This document shows positions 1-8,386 of a DNA stretch of 64,000 nt, in pieces. Below the pieces are notes generated by a model. That model had not been told where the DNA came from, made no database searches, and saw only the letters and a list, made by a program, of their open reading frames with translations. The stretch's first letter is position 1. Each line of letters opens with the position of its first letter. Origin of the DNA: Deltaproteobacteria bacterium (GTDB lineage: Bacteria; Myxococcota_A; UBA796; GCA-2862545); assembly GCA_016938035.1 (NCBI GenBank), contig JAFGVK010000097.1:38531-102530 (forward strand). The letters run 5' to 3'. Position numbers and translations under genes: made by a program.

Positions 1-1338
1 CGCCCAGTCGGCCTCGCGCCGGTAGAGGGTGCGCGCCGTGGTGCCCAGCAGCGAGGCGGCGAGGATCTTGTCGCCCTCGCAGTAGCGGAGGGTCTCCTCG
101 ATCAGCTGGCGCTCCACCACCTTGAGCGGCGTGCCGACCTCGAAGCAGAGGCGCTTCCTCCGACCGCCGCCTCCCCGCATCGGCGGTGGGAGGTCGTCGA
201 GCCCTATGGCGTCACCGCGCGCCAGGACCACCGCCCGCTCCACCGCGTTCTCCAGCTCCCGCACGTTGCCCGGCCAGGACCAGCCCGCGAAGGCGTCGAG
301 CGCCTCCACCGAGAAGCCGTGGAGGGTCTTGCGGTTCTTCTCCGCGTACTTGAGCAGGAAATGCTGCGCGAGCAGCGGGATGTCCTCCGGGTGCTCCCGC
401 AGCGCGGGGGCGTGGAGCCGGATGACGTTCAGCCGGTAGAACAGGTCCTGGCGAAAGCGCCCGTCCCGCACCAGCTCCTCGACCCTGGTGTTGGTGGCGG
501 CGATGATCCTGGCGTCCACCTGCAGGGTCCTGGTGCCCCCTACCCGCTCGTACTCCCCTTCCTGCAGTACCCGCAGCAGCTTGACCTGGAGCGGCAGCGA
601 CATCTCGGTGATCTCGTCCAGGAACAGCGTGCCTCCCCGGGCCAGGTCGAAGCGTCCCTCTTTGCGCCCGCTGGCACCAGTAAAGGCGCCCTTCTCATAG
701 CCAAACAGCTCGCTCTCCAGCAGGGTCTCGGGGAGCGCGGCGCAATTGACGGTGATCAGCGGGCCCTGCGCCCGCCGGCTGGCCCTGTGGAGCACCCTCG
801 CCAGCAGCCCCTTGCCGGTGCCGGACTCGCCGGTGAGCAGCACGGTCGCGTCCGAGGGAGCCACCTGCTCCACCTCGGCCAGCAGCGACTGGACCCTGGG
901 GGAGCGCCCCACCAGCTCCTCCGCCCTGCGCCCCCCAAGCTGCGCGCGCAGGCGCTCGTTCTCCAGCAGCAGGCCGCGCTTCTCCAGGGCCTTCTCCAGC
1001 ACCTTCAGCAGCTCGGCGCGCTTGAGGGGCTTGGCGACGAAATCGTAGGCCCCCTCCTTCATCGCCTCTACCGCGGTCTCCACCGTGCCGTAGGCGGTCA
1101 TCACCACCACCTCGACCGAGGGGCTGAGCTTCTTCACCGCACGCAGCAGCTCGTGGCCCGTCATCCCGGGCATCTTCAGGTCGGTGAGCACCAGGTCCAC
1201 CGCCGCGTCCCGGAGGGCGACCAGGGCCTCGCGCCCGTTGTCGGCCGAGCGCACCTCGTAGCCCTCACGGACCAGGATGCGGGTCAGGGTGGAGAGGTTG
1301 GAGGGGTCGTCGTCCACGACCAGGACGGTGGGGGCCAT
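1..1338 (-). CDS. NtrC-family sigma-54-dependent response regulator (3' end cut by window)
   Basis: The reading frame opens with ATG at 1338 and runs without a stop to the window edge, giving 446 residues. A receiver domain has acidic residues at 9-11, the phospho-acceptor Asp53, Thr81 and Lys103. An AAA+ sigma-54 activation domain follows, with Walker A GESGTGKG at 170-177 and the GAFTGA loop that contacts sigma-54. The visible C-terminus is a Fis-type helix-turn-helix (LAASLLGTTARTLYRRE), so only a few residues are missing. It lies 6 bases downstream of the histidine kinase stop and is almost certainly its partner, activating RpoN promoters when phosphorylated. The target genes cannot be read from the sequence. 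Confidence 0.93.
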   Translation of the reverse strand, partial: MAPTVLVVDDDPSNLSTLTRILVREGYEVRSADNGREALVALRDAAVDLVLTDLKMPGMTGHELLRAVKKLSPSVEVVVMTAYGTVETAVEAMKEGAYDFVAKPLKRAELLKVLEKALEKRGLLLENERLRAQLGGRRAEELVGRSPRVQSLLAEVEQVAPSDATVLLTGESGTGKGLLARVLHRASRRAQGPLITVNCAALPETLLESELFGYEKGAFTGASGRKEGRFDLARGGTLFLDEITEMSLPLQVKLLRVLQEGEYERVGGTRTLQVDARIIAATNTRVEELVRDGRFRQDLFYRLNVIRLHAPALREHPEDIPLLAQHFLLKYAEKNRKTLHGFSVEALDAFAGWSWPGNVRELENAVERAVVLARGDAIGLDDLPPPMRGGGGRRKRLCFEVGTPLKVVERQLIEETLRYCEGDKILAASLLGTTARTLYRREADWA

Positions 1339-1344
1339 GCTTCC

Positions 1345-3159
1345 TCAGGGGGTGGTGGCGGGGAAGACCAACGCGAGCACCGTGCCTCGCCCTGGCTGCG
1401 AGCTTATCTCCACCGCGCCGTGGTGGTCCTCAAGGATTTGTCGCGTGATGGCGAGGCCCAGGCCGGTGCCCGTCGCCTTGGTGGAGAAGAACGGGTCCGT
1501 GGCCCGCGCTACCTCCTCCTCGCTCATGCCAGGTCCGTCGTCGGCGAGGGTGAGGCGCACCTCGTCCCCCTGCCGGGACAGGCTCAGCACCAGCGCGCGC
1601 CCCCCCGCCTCTACCGCGTTGCGCACCACGTTGAGCAGCGCCTGCCGGACCTGGTTGGCGTCCACCGAGACCGGCGGCAGCGGCTCGATCGTGACCTGGA
1701 GCGCCGCCCCGTCCCGCTGGAGCTCCGGGCGGAGCAGCCGAGCGACCTCGTCCACCACCTCCCCCAAGGCGGTGGGCGTGAGGCGAGCCGCCGGGCGGCG
1801 CGCGAGCTGCAGGTAGTGGCCTGTCACCGAGGTGAGGCGGTCCACTTCGTGCGAGATGGTGTCGAGGATCTCCCAGGCCTCTGTGCCCCGGTCTGGGTCC
1901 ATGTCACGCAGCTCATCGCCGAGCAGCTCCGCGTTGAGCGACAGGGCGTTGAGGGGGTTGCGGACCTCGTGGGTGATCTGCGCCAGCATCTGCCCCACCA
2001 GGGCCAGGCGCTCTGAGCGGGAGAGGCGCTCGGCGGCGACGCTCTCTGCCGTCACGTCGGAGCAGAGCACCACCTGCCCCCCAGGGCCAAAGGGGATCAC
2101 CCCCACCCGGACCCGCCGCTGATCTGGCGCGACGAGGTCGTGGCTGCCCTCGCGGAGGGCGGACAACCACCGAGGCGGCTCCTCGCCCAGGATCACGCCC
2201 CACTCCCCCTCCGAGGCGGGGTTCGCCAGGCTGACCCTGTGGTCCTCCACCACGAAGAGCCCGTCCTGCAGGCTGTCCAGCACGCTCCCCAGGTAGCGCG
2301 AGAGGCGGTTGAGCTCCTCAGCGCGCTCTACCAGCGCCCTGTCGCGCCCCTCCAGCACCTGGGCCATCGCGTTGAACTCCTCGGCGAGCACCGCGATCTC
2401 GTCCCCCCCTCGCGCCTCCACCCGCCCGCCGTAGTCGCCCGACGCGAGGCGCTGCACCTCGGTGGTGAGGCGCCCGATCGGCCGGAGCGCCAAGAGGACC
2501 ACCGCCCCAGCGAGCACCGCCAGGGCCAGCGCCAGGGCGGTGAGCAGCGCCGCCACGACCCCACCCCTGGCCTGAGCGCTGCGGATGCTGCCAGCTAGAC
2601 CGTCCACCCGATCGTCCACCAGCCGACCCAGGCTCCCGATCTCCTCCTGGAGGCGGGCGCTGTCCCGGAGCAGCGCCTGCGCCCGCTGACGCGCCCGCTC
2701 CTCGTCCCCCCCCCGCTGGAGCGCGAGCAGCTCGTCCCCGCCGCGCTGAAAGCCAGAGAACAGGGCGTCCATCCGGTCGATCTGCGCCAGCACCCGCTGG
2801 AAGACCGCCCGGTCCTCGCCCGACAGTCCGGACTCCAGCGCCTCCCGGGCCTGCACCCTGCCCTCAGCCAGGGTGAGGTCGAGCTGCTCCCGGTACACAT
2901 CGAGCGGCGCGCGGGCACCCTCTGGTGCGCGCACCTCGTTGCGAACCAGCCGCTGCAGGTCCGAGGAGACCCGCTGCTCATAGGCCTGAAGCCGGTCGAC
3001 CACCCGCGACAGGGGGACCCAGGTGGTGAGCAGCAGCTCGGTGGAGCGGGCCGCCTCACGCTGCTCCCACAGCAGGTAGCCCTGTGAGCCGCCCATGACG
3101 AGCAGGGCCGCCGCGAGGGTGAGGCCGATCCGCACCCGGAGCGACCTGAGCCGCCTCAC
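1345..3159 (-). CDS. Membrane sensor histidine kinase with HAMP domain
   Basis: This 604-residue protein has a membrane segment at about 10-31, a helical periplasmic sensor of about 165 residues rich in Arg and Glu, a second membrane segment at about 198-225 and a HAMP linker to about 275. A short PAS-like region covers 285-370. The dimerisation/phospho-acceptor box has His397 in ITHEVRNPLNAL. The ATPase domain has the N box (Asn514), DDGPGM (540-545) and GTGLGLA (564-570). All catalytic boxes look intact. It overlaps the upstream PEGA-like gene by 4 bases and precedes the NtrC-type regulator, so the three are probably one transcript. The signal sensed is unknown. Confidence 0.92.
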   Translation of the reverse strand: MRRLRSLRVRIGLTLAAALLVMGGSQGYLLWEQREAARSTELLLTTWVPLSRVVDRLQAYEQRVSSDLQRLVRNEVRAPEGARAPLDVYREQLDLTLAEGRVQAREALESGLSGEDRAVFQRVLAQIDRMDALFSGFQRGGDELLALQRGGDEERARQRAQALLRDSARLQEEIGSLGRLVDDRVDGLAGSIRSAQARGGVVAALLTALALALAVLAGAVVLLALRPIGRLTTEVQRLASGDYGGRVEARGGDEIAVLAEEFNAMAQVLEGRDRALVERAEELNRLSRYLGSVLDSLQDGLFVVEDHRVSLANPASEGEWGVILGEEPPRWLSALREGSHDLVAPDQRRVRVGVIPFGPGGQVVLCSDVTAESVAAERLSRSERLALVGQMLAQITHEVRNPLNALSLNAELLGDELRDMDPDRGTEAWEILDTISHEVDRLTSVTGHYLQLARRPAARLTPTALGEVVDEVARLLRPELQRDGAALQVTIEPLPPVSVDANQVRQALLNVVRNAVEAGGRALVLSLSRQGDEVRLTLADDGPGMSEEEVARATDPFFSTKATGTGLGLAITRQILEDHHGAVEISSQPGRGTVLALVFPATTP

Positions 3160-3719
3160 CGCCCAGTAGACCAGAAGCGGCTGGAGCCCCCCGCGACCTC
3201 GGGGACCTTCCCCGCGCTGACCTGGAGCACCACCGCCTCGGCCCCCTCCAGCATCAGCTCCCCCCTGGCCCAGATCAGCGTGCCGTCTGCCGACCTGATC
3301 TCCAGGTTGTGGGTGCCTGCAGGCCGCACCAGCGACAGCTGCCGACCGCCGCTCACCGCCAGCCGCTCGCCGTCCAGGAGCACCATCACCCCCTCGTCGC
3401 CCTGATGCCGGATCGACACCTGCACCTGCGGCACCGCGGCGGGCGCGACCCGATCGTACAGTACCTCTGCGGAGAGACCGATCCTGCCGATCACCAGCAG
3501 GGTCGGGACCCCCTCGACCACGCTGAAGTCGAGCGGCTGCGGGGCTCCGTGGGTGAGCACCTCCGCCCGGTGGGGGCCTGGCGGCACCTCGACCGTGGCG
3601 TCGAGGGGCTGAAAGGCCTGCAACACGGGCAGCCCGTCGATCCGGAGCTCCGCCGGAACCCTGGCCGTCACACGGAGCTCACCGCCCCACACCACCGAGC
3701 ACAACAAGAGGAACCACAT
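3156..3719 (-). CDS. Exported PEGA-like protein upstream of the kinase
   Basis: The 187-residue product opens with a short hydrophobic signal peptide (MWFLLLCSVVWG, probable cleavage after Gly-Gly). The rest is beta-rich and contains two PEGA-like repeats of the type DGLPVLQAFQPLDATVEVPPGPHR and DGERLAVSGGRQLSLVRPAGTHN, which are small surface-associated folds. Its stop overlaps the kinase start (ATGA). The translational coupling suggests a periplasmic accessory or ligand-binding partner of the sensor kinase, but this is inference. No enzymatic motif is visible. Confidence 0.7.
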   Translation of the reverse strand: MWFLLLCSVVWGGELRVTARVPAELRIDGLPVLQAFQPLDATVEVPPGPHRAEVLTHGAPQPLDFSVVEGVPTLLVIGRIGLSAEVLYDRVAPAAVPQVQVSIRHQGDEGVMVLLDGERLAVSGGRQLSLVRPAGTHNLEIRSADGTLIWARGELMLEGAEAVVLQVSAGKVPEVAGGSSRFWSTGR

Positions 3720-3751
3720 AGGTCCCGACTAACCCGAAATTTCCCCGCTGG

Positions 3752-3765
3752 GAGACAGCTGTCTC
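3752..3765. promoter_or_regulatory. Perfect 14-bp palindrome in a divergent intergenic region
   Basis: GAGACAGCTGTCTC is a perfect inverted repeat. It sits between the minus-strand PEGA/kinase/regulator operon (first codon 3719) and the plus-strand PPIase lipoprotein gene (first codon 3859). Its position 33 bases upstream of one start and about 95 of the other fits an operator for a dimeric regulator. No regulator is assigned. Confidence 0.35.
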
Positions 3766-3858
3766 GTTTCTTCGCAGCAAGTTGCCCGTGAGAATTGCTC
3801 GTGATACGGCGCCCCACCTCGGCCCCCTGCGGGCCGCGAAACACCACGGAGCAAGACG

Positions 3859-4866
3859 ATGCACAAGCCCCTCTTCCTCGCCGCGGCCCTCGCCCTCGCG
3901 GGCTGCGCGCAGCCCCCCGCGGAGCAGACGACCACCACCGCCGCCCAGACGGCTCCCGCCGTGGACATCGGCGAGGTGATCGCCACCGTGGGAGACATCC
4001 AGGTGGGCTCTAAGGAGTTCCAGATGGCGGCGGCCCGCCACACCCCCGCCGACGGGAAGGAGCTCACCCTCGCCGAGAAGCAGGAGATCCTCGACCAGCT
4101 GGTGGTGGAGAAGATGCTCTACCTCGAGGCGCGCAAGAAGGGCATCGACCGGGACCCCAAGGTGCAGAAGGTGATGATGAACACCCTGCTCCGCCAGGAG
4201 GTCTACTCCACGGTGCGCAACTCCGACTTCTCGCAGGAGGAGCTCCGCGCCTATTTCGACGCCCACCAGGACGACTTCGTGGTCCCCGAGAAGGTCCAGA
4301 TCAAGCGCATTTTCATCAAGGCCGGCGAGGCCCGCACCGCCGACGAGGCCGAGGCCCTCGCCACGGAGATCAGGGGCAAGGTGGTGGCGGACCAGAGCAC
4401 CTTCAAGGAGCTGGCGACCAAGCACTCCGAGGACCCCTACAGGCGCCGCGGGGGCGACTTGGGCTTCGTGGCCAAGGACGGGAAGCCCGGCGTGGACCAG
4501 GCGGTGGTGGACAAGGCCTTCGGCCTGGAGGTGAACCAGGTCTCCGAGGTCTTCGAGGCGGACGGCGGCTACAACGTGGTGCTGGTCGCCAACCGCCGCG
4601 AGCGGGTGGAGCGCACCTTCGAGCAGATGAAGGGCAGCGTGCTCCGCAAGGTGAAGAGCGACAAGTACAAGGACCTCTATGACGGCTACGTGGCCGGGAT
4701 CCGCGACGGCTACAAGGTGTCCGTCGACGAGAACACCCTCGGCGCCGTGGAGATCGAGCAGGCCCGCCGCCTCACCCCCCACCCGATGGGCATGCGCCCC
4801 GGCGCAGACGACGAGGAGCCTGAGGGCGCGGAGCCTGGCGAGGCGATGCCTGGTGAGGACGAGTGA
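3859..4866 (+). CDS. Parvulin-type peptidyl-prolyl isomerase lipoprotein
   Basis: This 335-residue lipoprotein has the lipobox LAGC with lipidated Cys16, then a Thr/Ala-rich tether. A helical SurA/PrsA-like N-terminal domain (about 36-140) is followed by one parvulin (PpiC) domain at 146-245, including the typical RRGGDLGFV turn. A charged tail rich in Glu and Gly follows. It should catalyse prolyl cis-trans isomerisation and assist folding of exported proteins. It overlaps the next gene, a second SurA-like protein, by 4 bases. An acceptable GGAG site lies 7 bases before the ATG. Confidence 0.88.
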   Translation: MHKPLFLAAALALAGCAQPPAEQTTTTAAQTAPAVDIGEVIATVGDIQVGSKEFQMAAARHTPADGKELTLAEKQEILDQLVVEKMLYLEARKKGIDRDPKVQKVMMNTLLRQEVYSTVRNSDFSQEELRAYFDAHQDDFVVPEKVQIKRIFIKAGEARTADEAEALATEIRGKVVADQSTFKELATKHSEDPYRRRGGDLGFVAKDGKPGVDQAVVDKAFGLEVNQVSEVFEADGGYNVVLVANRRERVERTFEQMKGSVLRKVKSDKYKDLYDGYVAGIRDGYKVSVDENTLGAVEIEQARRLTPHPMGMRPGADDEEPEGAEPGEAMPGEDE

Positions 4867-5804
4867 GCGCACTGCTCCTGATCGCCTCCCTGCTCGCCCC
4901 CGCTCAGGGGGCGGTGGTGGACCGGGTGGCGGCGGTGGTGAACGATGAGGTCATCGCCCTGTCCGAGGTCTACGATCTCGGCGCGCCCTACATCCAGCAG
5001 AAGTGCGGGCTGGCCCCCAGCGACGGCTGCCGCCACGAGGCGGAGCTAGAGATCCTCGACAGCCTCATCCAGCGGGCCCTCATGGAGCAGGAGCTGGAGA
5101 AGCAGGGGATGGGCGTGTCTCAGGAGGACCGCGACCGCGCGGTGTCGTCGATCCTCAAGGACAACGGCTACGCCAGGCCAGAGGACCTGCGGGCGGCGAT
5201 CGAGGAGAGCGGGCTCACCTGGGACACCTACCTGGAGCAGATCAGCGAGCAGCTGCTCCAGATGAAGTTCGAGCAGCTCATCGCGTCGAGAGTGATGATC
5301 TCCGACGCCGAGGTGCTCGACCTGTACAAGCGCACCGCCCGCACCACCCAGGGCCCGCCCCTGGTGCAGGTGGAGGCCACGATCTGGCCGGCCGCGACCG
5401 ACGCTCAGGAGGCCCTGGCGGACCAGGTCGCCCTGCTCCGAGCCCAGCTCGCCCTGATGCGCGACGGACAGCTGAGCTGGGAGCAGCTCCCCAGCGCCCT
5501 CCCCGGCTCGATGCAGCAGCCGATGGGCACCAAGGCGGTCCGCACCACCGATCTCGCCCCCGCGCTAGCCGGGGCGCTGGTGGACGTGCCGGTGGGCGGG
5601 ATCACCGAGCCGGTGATGCTGAACGGGGCCCTGGTGCTCCTGCGGGTCAACGAGCGCAAGGACTCCGACGTGCTGCCCTTCGAGCAGGTCCAGGATCAGC
5701 TGCGGGAGCGGGTCCGGCAGGGCCGGATCGAGGAAGAGGTGGAGCAATGGTACCTTCGGGCCAAGCGTCAGGCTGCACTCAAGATCGTCCTCGACGGGGC
5801 ATGA
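4863..5804 (+). CDS. SurA-like periplasmic chaperone with degenerate isomerase domain
   Basis: The GTG start at 4863 overlaps the upstream stop. The 313-residue protein has a signal peptide (MSALLLIASLLAPAQG) followed by the SurA N-terminal signature VDRVAAVVNDEVIALSEV and a helical chaperone domain to about 165. The C-terminal half (about 175-280) keeps the outline of a parvulin fold but not the usual HxxxDP and GG...G motifs, so chaperone activity is more likely than catalysis. It lies between a true parvulin lipoprotein and pdxA, matching the surA-pdxA neighbourhood of enterobacteria. Two cysteines in CGLAPSDGC could form a disulfide. Confidence 0.82.
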   Translation: MSALLLIASLLAPAQGAVVDRVAAVVNDEVIALSEVYDLGAPYIQQKCGLAPSDGCRHEAELEILDSLIQRALMEQELEKQGMGVSQEDRDRAVSSILKDNGYARPEDLRAAIEESGLTWDTYLEQISEQLLQMKFEQLIASRVMISDAEVLDLYKRTARTTQGPPLVQVEATIWPAATDAQEALADQVALLRAQLALMRDGQLSWEQLPSALPGSMQQPMGTKAVRTTDLAPALAGALVDVPVGGITEPVMLNGALVLLRVNERKDSDVLPFEQVQDQLRERVRQGRIEEEVEQWYLRAKRQAALKIVLDGA

Positions 5805-6742
5805 GCGGTCCCCTGCTCCTCACCCCCGGCGATCCGCTGGGGGTGGGCGCCGAGGTGACCTGCAAGGCGCTCCTGTCCCGGCGGGGAGGCGGGGTCGCGG
5901 TCGTTGGGGCATGGGCCCCTATGGCCGAGTGGGGTGAGCGCCTCGGGCTGCCCCTGCGGCGGGTCGAGGGACTCCAGGCGCTGCCAGAGCGAGGCGTGGG
6001 GGTGATCGAGCCGCGAGGCGACGAGCCCGTCGAGGTGCGGTCCATCCGCTTCGCGGTCGAGGCCTGCCTGGGGGGCGACGCGGCGGGGCTGGTCACCGGG
6101 CCCATCCACAAGGCCAGGCTCGCGGCGCACGGCTTCCCCTACCCGGGCCACACCGACTTTCTCGGGCACCTCTGCGGCGTGGCCTCCCCGGTGATGGCCT
6201 TCACCGGTGGCTCGTTGAGGGTGGCGCTGGTCACGGTGCACCTGCCCCTGTCACGGGTCGCGGAGGCGGTGACGGTGGAGGCGGTGCTCCACACCCTCAG
6301 GGTGGCGCACCAAGCGCTCATCGATCAGGTGGGGATCCCCTCGCCCCGCTTGATCCTGTGCGGCCTCAACCCCCACGCGGGGGACGACGGCCTGCTGGGG
6401 CGCGAGGAGCTAGAGGTCATCGGCCCCGCCGCAGCGCTGGCGCGGCGCGAGGGGATCAGCGTCCACGGGCCGGTGAGCGCGGAGGGCGCCTTCCTGGCCG
6501 CCAGGCGCGGTGAGGGCGACATGGTGGTGGCCATGTACCACGACCAGGGCCTCGCCCCGCTCAAGCTGGTGGACTTCGGGCGCTCGGTCAATTGGACGCT
6601 GGGCCTGCCGATCATCCGCACCTCGGTGGACCACGGCACCGCCGACGGCATCGCCGGTCAGGGGATCGCCGACCCCGCGTCGATGATCGCGGCCCTCGAC
6701 TGGGCCGAGCACCTCACCCTGGGCGGCAGAGCGCGCGGCTGA
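5801..6742 (+). CDS. pdxA: 4-hydroxythreonine-4-phosphate dehydrogenase
   Basis: PdxA oxidises 4-phosphohydroxy-L-threonine with NAD(P) in the DXP-dependent pathway to pyridoxal phosphate. The ATG at 5801 overlaps the SurA-like stop (ATGA). The open frame extends further upstream, but the protein clearly begins at MSGPLLLTPGDPLGVGAE. The 313-residue length is normal for the family. Metal-binding histidines are visible at 117 (GHTDFLG), 247 (YHDQG) and 278 (DHGTA), as are the substrate loop GPIHK and the C-terminal GIADPASM. Its last 29 bases overlap the convergent lipoprotein gene. Confidence 0.95.
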   Translation: MSGPLLLTPGDPLGVGAEVTCKALLSRRGGGVAVVGAWAPMAEWGERLGLPLRRVEGLQALPERGVGVIEPRGDEPVEVRSIRFAVEACLGGDAAGLVTGPIHKARLAAHGFPYPGHTDFLGHLCGVASPVMAFTGGSLRVALVTVHLPLSRVAEAVTVEAVLHTLRVAHQALIDQVGIPSPRLILCGLNPHAGDDGLLGREELEVIGPAAALARREGISVHGPVSAEGAFLAARRGEGDMVVAMYHDQGLAPLKLVDFGRSVNWTLGLPIIRTSVDHGTADGIAGQGIADPASMIAALDWAEHLTLGGRARG

Positions 6743-7211
6743 TGGAGGGGCAGTCCGGCAGGCCGTCCACCCGGTCCCACACACCCGCGGAGCCGCCGCT
6801 GGCACACGTCGCGATCTGTCCGTCGCGGTCGTACAGATAGACCCACCAGCCCACCGCGTCGTCACAGCTCATGGCGGTGGTCGCCCCGGTCTGGAACGCG
6901 CGCCAGTCCCCCACCTGGTCCAGCTCCAGCGCCAGCAGGTCCGAGCTGCCGTCGGCCGCCGCGGCGACGGAGCGCAGGGGGTGCTCCTCGATCCACTGGC
7001 CGTCCACGGTCCAGAGCAGCGCACCGCCCCCGGTCCATGCGCTGGCGCTGACCTCTATCGACCAGCGCTCGCGTCCCGGGTCACAGCGCACCTGCACGCA
7101 GCGCAGCGCTGGTGGGTCGGTGACCACGTCCTCACCCACCAGGGGGCCGGGGGCGAGCTCGGCGCAGCCCGACAGGGACGCCCACACCACCGGGGCGATC
7201 ATCCACCTCAT
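6714..7211 (-). CDS. Small secreted lipoprotein, unknown function
   Basis: The start was placed at ATG 7211 (MRWMIAPVVWASLSGC), preceded by GGAGG, rather than at an in-frame ATG at 7238. The 165-residue product has the lipobox LSGC and then a probable beta-rich domain. Paired cysteines (CVQVRC, CDD, CAS, CPS, CRP) suggest disulfides. No family is recognised. It is convergent with pdxA and overlaps it by 29 bases, so there is no room for a terminator between them. A TAGACT element lies 28 bases upstream of the start. Confidence 0.7.
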   Translation of the reverse strand: MRWMIAPVVWASLSGCAELAPGPLVGEDVVTDPPALRCVQVRCDPGRERWSIEVSASAWTGGGALLWTVDGQWIEEHPLRSVAAAADGSSDLLALELDQVGDWRAFQTGATTAMSCDDAVGWWVYLYDRDGQIATCASGGSAGVWDRVDGLPDCPSISRALCRPG

Positions 7212-7238
7212 ACCACCTCCGCGATGGGGAGAGCGCAC

Positions 7239-7244
7239 AGTCTA
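7239..7244 (-). promoter_or_regulatory. Candidate -10 element (TAGACT)
   Basis: On the minus strand TAGACT lies 27 bases before the ATG of the small lipoprotein at 7211, with GGAGG between. No convincing -35 hexamer is visible. Similar TAnnnT hexamers precede other genes here at comparable distances. Confidence 0.3.
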
Positions 7245-7619
7245 CCCCGGCTTCACGCTCTGGGCCCGTCGGGAACGGCCCTGCCATCGCGAGACACCCC
7301 AAGGCGCTGCGCGCGCCGCCCCGGCGCCCTGCCCATCTGCCACCGCAGACCACCGGCACAGGGGCCAGGTGCGGGCGCGCGCCCACCGGATCCCGCGGCG
7401 TGGTCGATAGCCACGGCGCCGCGCAGCGCGAACGGGGAGGGACCTTCCACGCCGCGGAGACCGAGAACCCGCAGGGAAGCCCGCACCACGAGAGGTAGAC
7501 GGGAGCGAGGCGGCAGGGCGCCGGCGGAGCCCTCGCTCACGTCCGAGGGTGCGTCTCCTCCTGCCGCCGTGGAGGTCCGAGCCTGCCGCCCATAGGCCGA
7601 GGCCCGAGACGAGCCGCGC
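7245..7619. other. Intergenic stretch without a supported gene
   Basis: About 375 bases between the lipoprotein promoter region and the terminator of the next gene. Open frames on both strands lack third-position bias, ribosome binding sites and recognisable products. Nothing further is seen. Confidence 0.5.
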
Positions 7620-7650
7620 AAAAAAAAACCGCGGATCCTTCGATCCGCGG
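7620..7650 (-). terminator. Perfect Rho-independent terminator
   Basis: Read on the minus strand, the 9-bp perfect stem CCGCGGATC/GATCCGCGG with a 4-base loop (7629-7650) is followed by nine T residues (7628-7620). It lies 25 bases beyond the stop of the lipoprotein gene ending at 7676 and should terminate the duplicated lipoprotein pair. Confidence 0.9.
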
Positions 7651-7675
7651 TGCCCTACGAGAGGTGGGGCTCAGC

Positions 7676-8215
7676 CTACTCCGCCGGAGGGTTCCAGTTC
7701 AGGCAGCCGTCGGCGTCGTAGATGCTGACGTCGGAGCCCCACACGGCGCAGTCGGCCTTGTTCATCTCCGCGTCGTAGACGGTGAGCTCGAACATCATCA
7801 GGTCGTGCATGTCGCAGGTGAACAGGGAATTGGTGTCCGAGACCTGCGCCGCGTAGTCGCTGGTGATGACCAGGTTGCGCTCGATCTCGTCCCAGCAGTG
7901 CTCGTGATCCGCGTCGGCCTCGCCGCTGTTCACGGAGACCAGGGTGTGCTCCTCGTGCCAGGGGCTGGCGGTGTTCTGGTCCACCTTCACGTCGGCCGCG
8001 CCGGTCATGCCCTGGGTGGTCGCCCAGTAGTCCCACCCGGCGGTGTCGTCACACGAGAAGTCGATGTTCATGATCAGCGTCTCGACGCCAGTGCAGTCCT
8101 CGACGTTGGTGTCGCTGGTGTCGCTGGTGTCGCTGGTGTCCTCGGACTCGGGATCGCAGCCCGCGAGGGCGAGGGTGCTAACAGCGGCCAAAACCACAAA
8201 CTTGAAAGCCTTCAT
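7676..8215 (-). CDS. Secreted lipoprotein, paralogue A of a tandem pair
   Basis: The start is ATG 8215 (MKAFKFVVLAAVSTLALAGC), preceded by AGGAG. The 179-residue product has the lipobox LAGC, a Ser-Asp-Thr tether repeated three to four times, and then a compact domain of about 150 residues. The domain contains GVETLIMNIDFSC, QNTASPWHEEHTLVSVNSG, CWDEIER and a C-terminal WGSDVSIYDADGCLNWN. Conserved cysteines suggest an extracytoplasmic disulfide-bonded fold. The neighbouring gene upstream encodes a close paralogue, so this is a local duplication. No family is recognised and function is unknown. A perfect terminator follows. Confidence 0.8.
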   Translation of the reverse strand: MKAFKFVVLAAVSTLALAGCDPESEDTSDTSDTSDTNVEDCTGVETLIMNIDFSCDDTAGWDYWATTQGMTGAADVKVDQNTASPWHEEHTLVSVNSGEADADHEHCWDEIERNLVITSDYAAQVSDTNSLFTCDMHDLMMFELTVYDAEMNKADCAVWGSDVSIYDADGCLNWNPPAE

Positions 8216-8386
8216 GATGTCTCCTCTCTTGGTGTACGGGTGCACACGGCGCCTTGCAGATAGCGCGACCCGGCGCAGCATGCAAGAGGGCCACGGCGCA
8301 TACCGCGACCCGGGGAATGCGGACTCGTCCTAGCGGAAGCGCGACCTCATCGCCCCCTGGTGAGGGCGACGGCGTCGCGGACCGGC

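Noticed and set aside
7253..7621. 122-codon minus-strand open frame upstream of the small lipoprotein
   Set aside because: No third-position bias, no motif, and it ends in the terminator region; treated as chance.
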